From Flavobacterium hibernum (GTDB taxonomy: Bacteria; Bacteroidota; Bacteroidia; Flavobacteriales; Flavobacteriaceae), in contig NZ_JPRK01000009.1 in assembly GCF_000832125.1 (NCBI RefSeq), forward strand, positions 124,001 to 188,000: a DNA stretch of 64,000 bases. The letters run 5' to 3'. The first letter of the stretch is position 1, and each line of letters opens with the position of its first letter. Position numbers and translations under genes: made by a program. The notes under the pieces are model-generated. The model was not told the origin of the DNA. It did not search any database and worked only from the letters and a program-made list of their open reading frames with translations. This document shows, piece by piece, positions 61,665-64,000 of this stretch.

Positions 61665-62222
61665 ATGAAAAAAATAATAGCTCTTTTATTAGTCTTTACT
61701 TTTGGTTTATCAAGCTGTGAGAAAGATGATATTTGCGATGCAAATACTCCTACAACTCCCCGATTAGTAATTGCATTTTATGAAATTACTGCTCCAACGA
61801 CACCTAAAAATGTAACCAATTTAAAAGTAGTTGGCGAAGGCGAAACTAATGGAATTGTTTTTAATCCAACCGGAACTGCTACTGGAAAGTACATAACAAA
61901 TAGTAACAAAATTTCTATTCCGTTAAAAACTAACGCAAATAGCACTACTTATAGCTTTATTTTTGACGCAACAAATCTTAATCCTGCTGCTATAAATACA
62001 GATGTTATAAAATTTAATTATACACATCAGGATGTATATGTATCAAGAGCTTGTGGTTTTAAAACTATTTTTACATTAAATCCAACTTCGACTATTGCGC
62101 CAATATCATCTCCTTTTGAGCAAACAGATCCTGCTGGTGATGGTTTATGGATGCAAAGAGTTATCATTCAAAAATATAACATTGACAATGAAAATGACAT
62201 ACATATTAAAGTATACTTTTAG
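61665..62222 (+). CDS. DUF6452-like lipoprotein
   Basis: 185 residues. Signal peptide and lipobox LLLVFTFGLSSC, with the Cys at residue 18; mature part begins EKDDICDANTPTTPRLVIAF, like DUF6452. It is beta-rich with a possible Ig-like or jellyroll pattern. Seven nt after rlmD and overlapping the next gene by 35 nt. Function unknown; position after rlmD is one I recall as conserved in Flavobacteriaceae. Confidence 0.82.
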   Translation: MKKIIALLLVFTFGLSSCEKDDICDANTPTTPRLVIAFYEITAPTTPKNVTNLKVVGEGETNGIVFNPTGTATGKYITNSNKISIPLKTNANSTTYSFIFDATNLNPAAINTDVIKFNYTHQDVYVSRACGFKTIFTLNPTSTIAPISSPFEQTDPAGDGLWMQRVIIQKYNIDNENDIHIKVYF

Positions 62223-63006
62223 TTTTTGCCTATTGTTTTCAATGTTTTTAGGTCATGCTCAAGAAACGTCAACGACAACAATAGCAAAAGAAACTACAAA
62301 ACAAAAACCGAAGACTCCAACTGCTAAACCTGAAATTCAGGAAGTAAAACCCGACAGTATCAAAACTGATCGTTATGGCCTTCGTGTTGGAGTCGATTTG
62401 TACAAATTAACTCGTGGTTTTTATGACAAAGACTATAAAGGAGTTGAATTTACTGGAGATTTTCGTTTGACGAAAAAATACTATTTGGCCGCTGAACTTG
62501 GTTTTGAAGACAAAACTACAGACGATGACAGATTAAACTCGACTGCAACTGGAACGTATATTAAAGGAGGTTTTGACTATAATTTGTATCAAAACTGGCT
62601 TGATATGGAAAACTTAATTACAATTGGTATGCGAGGAGGTTTTAGTACATTTAGTCAACAATTAAATACGTACAAAATTTACAATCCAAATCCGTATTGG
62701 GGAGAACAACCTCCAGTTGTTGATGGTCAAAAATTTAATGGACTTACAGCAGGATGGATAGAAGTTGTTATGGGCGTAAAAGCTAAAGTTTTTAATAACG
62801 TATTTGTTGGTTTTGGTGTTCAGTTAAAAATGTTAGTAGCTAATGCAAAACCTAGCGGTTTTGATAATCTTTATATTCCTGGTTTTAACAGAACATACGA
62901 TGGTAGTTTTGGAATTGGATTTAACTACACCGTTTCCTACTTTATTCCAATTTACAAGAAGAAGGTAATAATTCCGGAAATTGTAAAACCTACTCCTAAA
63001 AAATAA
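62188..63006 (+). CDS. DUF6048-like outer-membrane beta-barrel protein
   Basis: 272 residues from the ATG at 62188. Signal peptide KMTYILKYTFSFCLLFSMFL ending GHAQ; a Thr/Lys-rich linker to about residue 60; then repeated amphipathic strands (RYGLRVGVDLYKLTRGFYD, VEFTGDFRLTKKYYLAAELG, TYIKGGFDYNLYQNW, MRGGFSTFSQQLN, FNVFVGFGVQLKM-like, SFGIGFNYTVSYFIP) typical of a small barrel of the DUF6048 type. The in-frame ATG at 62095 would bury the signal peptide, so it is rejected. Paired with the preceding lipoprotein; a surface complex is inferred. Confidence 0.82.
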   Translation: MKMTYILKYTFSFCLLFSMFLGHAQETSTTTIAKETTKQKPKTPTAKPEIQEVKPDSIKTDRYGLRVGVDLYKLTRGFYDKDYKGVEFTGDFRLTKKYYLAAELGFEDKTTDDDRLNSTATGTYIKGGFDYNLYQNWLDMENLITIGMRGGFSTFSQQLNTYKIYNPNPYWGEQPPVVDGQKFNGLTAGWIEVVMGVKAKVFNNVFVGFGVQLKMLVANAKPSGFDNLYIPGFNRTYDGSFGIGFNYTVSYFIPIYKKKVIIPEIVKPTPKK

Positions 63007-63023
63007 CATCTTTTTAAAAATAT

Positions 63024-63068
63024 AAAAGCCACGAATTCAAATTAAAAAATGAATACGTGGCTTTTTCT
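63024..63068. terminator. Bidirectional terminator between DUF6048 and racemase genes
   Basis: AAAAGCCACG (63024-63033) pairs with CGTGGCTTTT (63056-63065) around a 22-nt AT-rich loop; A run and T run on the flanks. Confidence 0.85.
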
Positions 63069-63080
63069 TTTTGAACATTC

Positions 63081-63773
63081 TTAAGACAATTGAAACTCAA
63101 CCGCGGCATTTGAATGTATTAAAGTTGTATCAAAAACAGGGACCAAAAGGTCTTTTGGTTTTATAACCAAAGGAATTTCGGTACAACCCAAAATAATTCC
63201 CTCGGCTCCTTCTTTTATTAATTGATTGGCAATTTCTAAATAACGTTCTTTAGTCGATTTAGTTACAAGACCTCGCCCAAGTTCTTCAAAAATAGTAGTA
63301 TGAATAAAATCTTTGTCTTCCTGATTCTGCGGAATAATAGCTTCGATTCCTTTCTCTGTCAGTTTATCTTTAAAGAAATCAAGTTCCATAGTAAACTTGG
63401 TCCCCAACAAACCTACTTTTTTAATTTCTTGTTTCTGAATTTCTATCGCAGTTGCAGTGGCAATATGAATAATAGGCAAACCAATTGCTTCTTCCAGTCT
63501 TTCGGCAATAAAATGCATTGTATTCGCACATAAAACAATCGCTTCTGCTCCACCCGATTTTAAAAATTCGCAAGCTTTAAAAAGCATTTTAAAAGTCGAA
63601 TCCCAATCACTGTTTTCGTTATTTCTTTTTATATCGGCATAATTAAACGAATAAATCAAACATTCAGAGAAATTAAGTCCGCCCAGTCGATTATTTACTC
63701 CCTCATTTATAAGTTTATAATAATCTACTGTAGAAACCCAGCTAATTCCTCCTATAAGTCCAATTACCTTCAT
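63081..63773 (-). CDS. Aspartate/glutamate racemase family protein
   Basis: 230 residues, cofactor-independent racemase fold. The two catalytic Cys are in AIVLCANTMHF and IILGCTEIPLVI; GLIGGISWVSTVDYYKLINE at the N-terminus is characteristic of the aspartate racemase group (YgeA-like broad-specificity). Cytosolic; interconverts L and D forms of Asp/Glu or similar. A membrane-protein gene follows upstream on the same strand, 15 nt away. Confidence 0.9.
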   Translation of the reverse strand: MKVIGLIGGISWVSTVDYYKLINEGVNNRLGGLNFSECLIYSFNYADIKRNNENSDWDSTFKMLFKACEFLKSGGAEAIVLCANTMHFIAERLEEAIGLPIIHIATATAIEIQKQEIKKVGLLGTKFTMELDFFKDKLTEKGIEAIIPQNQEDKDFIHTTIFEELGRGLVTKSTKERYLEIANQLIKEGAEGIILGCTEIPLVIKPKDLLVPVFDTTLIHSNAAVEFQLS

Positions 63774-63788
63774 ATAAAACTAAATTAT

Positions 63789-64000
63789 TTATCCAATTTC
63801 TCTAATTCCTTTTATAAAGATCCACTTCATAAAAAGTTTTTCTCCGTCTTTTGTCTTTACTGCCTGAAATTTAGGAGAAATCAACGTTGCCACTATAAAA
63901 GCAGTCATCGGAATCCAAAGTCCAGTTAATCCCGTATATGTAGCTACTATATATCTTCCTGCAATAAAAAGAATTGCGAAACATCCTAATTGATATAAAA
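63789..64000 (-). CDS. Conserved membrane protein, start outside the window
   Basis: A frame open to the window end on the minus strand, 69 residues to the stop at 63789. It has a hydrophobic segment FAILFIAGRYIVATYTGLTG and another PMTAFIVATLISPKFQAV, then a basic end KLFMKWIFIKGIREIG. Not recognised beyond a small integral membrane protein. It lies 15 nt upstream of the racemase start and may share its operon. Confidence 0.65.
   Translation of the reverse strand, partial: LYQLGCFAILFIAGRYIVATYTGLTGLWIPMTAFIVATLISPKFQAVKTKDGEKLFMKWIFIKGIREIG

Overview
The window is AT-rich chromosomal DNA from a member of the Bacteroidota, most likely a Flavobacterium. The signs are promoters of the TAnnTTTG (-7) type instead of the E. 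coli -10, almost no Shine-Dalgarno sequences, a fused CcoN-CcoO oxidase subunit, a secreted protein with a probable type IX secretion tail, Flavobacteriaceae families (DUF5606, DUF6452, DUF6048), and intergenic hairpin repeats of the kind that litter Flavobacterium genomes. I saw no rRNA, tRNA, insertion sequence, prophage or CRISPR array. It reads as core chromosome with one accessory glycan block.

Layout. 1-10 kb: end of a pectate lyase lipoprotein, an overlapping HipA-like kinase/DUF3037 pair, NAD(P)HX dehydratase, gcvT, a Tsp/Prc protease, a YebC regulator, an uncharacterised membrane protein, an unlisted 25-residue membrane peptide and a secreted LamG protein. 10-21 kb: housekeeping genes, including a CBS-like PLP enzyme, a prolyl oligopeptidase-type peptidase, YbaB, threonine aldolase, prfB with its programmed +1 frameshift, msrB, lpxD, an acyl-CoA carboxylase beta subunit, DoxX and two orphan small proteins. 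21.6-32.6 kb: a microaerobic respiration block with hemN, the cbb3 oxidase operon ccoS-ccoNO-ccoQ-ccoP-ccoG-ccoH-safE, the copper ATPase ccoI and an FNR-like regulator. 32.6-41 kb: mazG, DUF5606, def, a FUSC transporter-like protein, mqo, ruvX, an Aer-type PAS protein and dapD. 41-50.4 kb: envelope polysaccharide genes (GT9, GT2, methyltransferase, Kdo-kinase-like protein, CgeB-like GT, deacetylase, GT4, UDP-galactopyranose mutase, DUF4422). 50.5-64 kb: tsaC, cysteine desulfurase, a duplicated-domain lipoprotein, Smr, DUF2752, DUF1003, cysE-cysM, aldo/keto reductase, a histidine kinase, rlmD with two Flavobacteriaceae proteins, an Asp/Glu racemase and a partial membrane protein.

How the parts work together. 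The strongest new signal is regulatory. A 14-bp FNR-like palindrome (core TGAy-N4-rTCA flanked by A/T) lies upstream of the cbb3 operon, ccoI, hemN and the PAS protein. In three of the four its centre is exactly 33 bp from the centre of a -7 box, and in the fourth 34 bp, which suits an activator bound near -41. The FNR-like gene at 31956-32636 is the obvious candidate regulator. It keeps the Glu and Arg that FNR uses to read the TGA core. It has Ile in place of the Ser that reads the outer T, and the sites carry A or C there in place of T. This links oxidase, copper loading, anaerobic haem synthesis and a probable oxygen/redox sensor in one predicted low-oxygen regulon.
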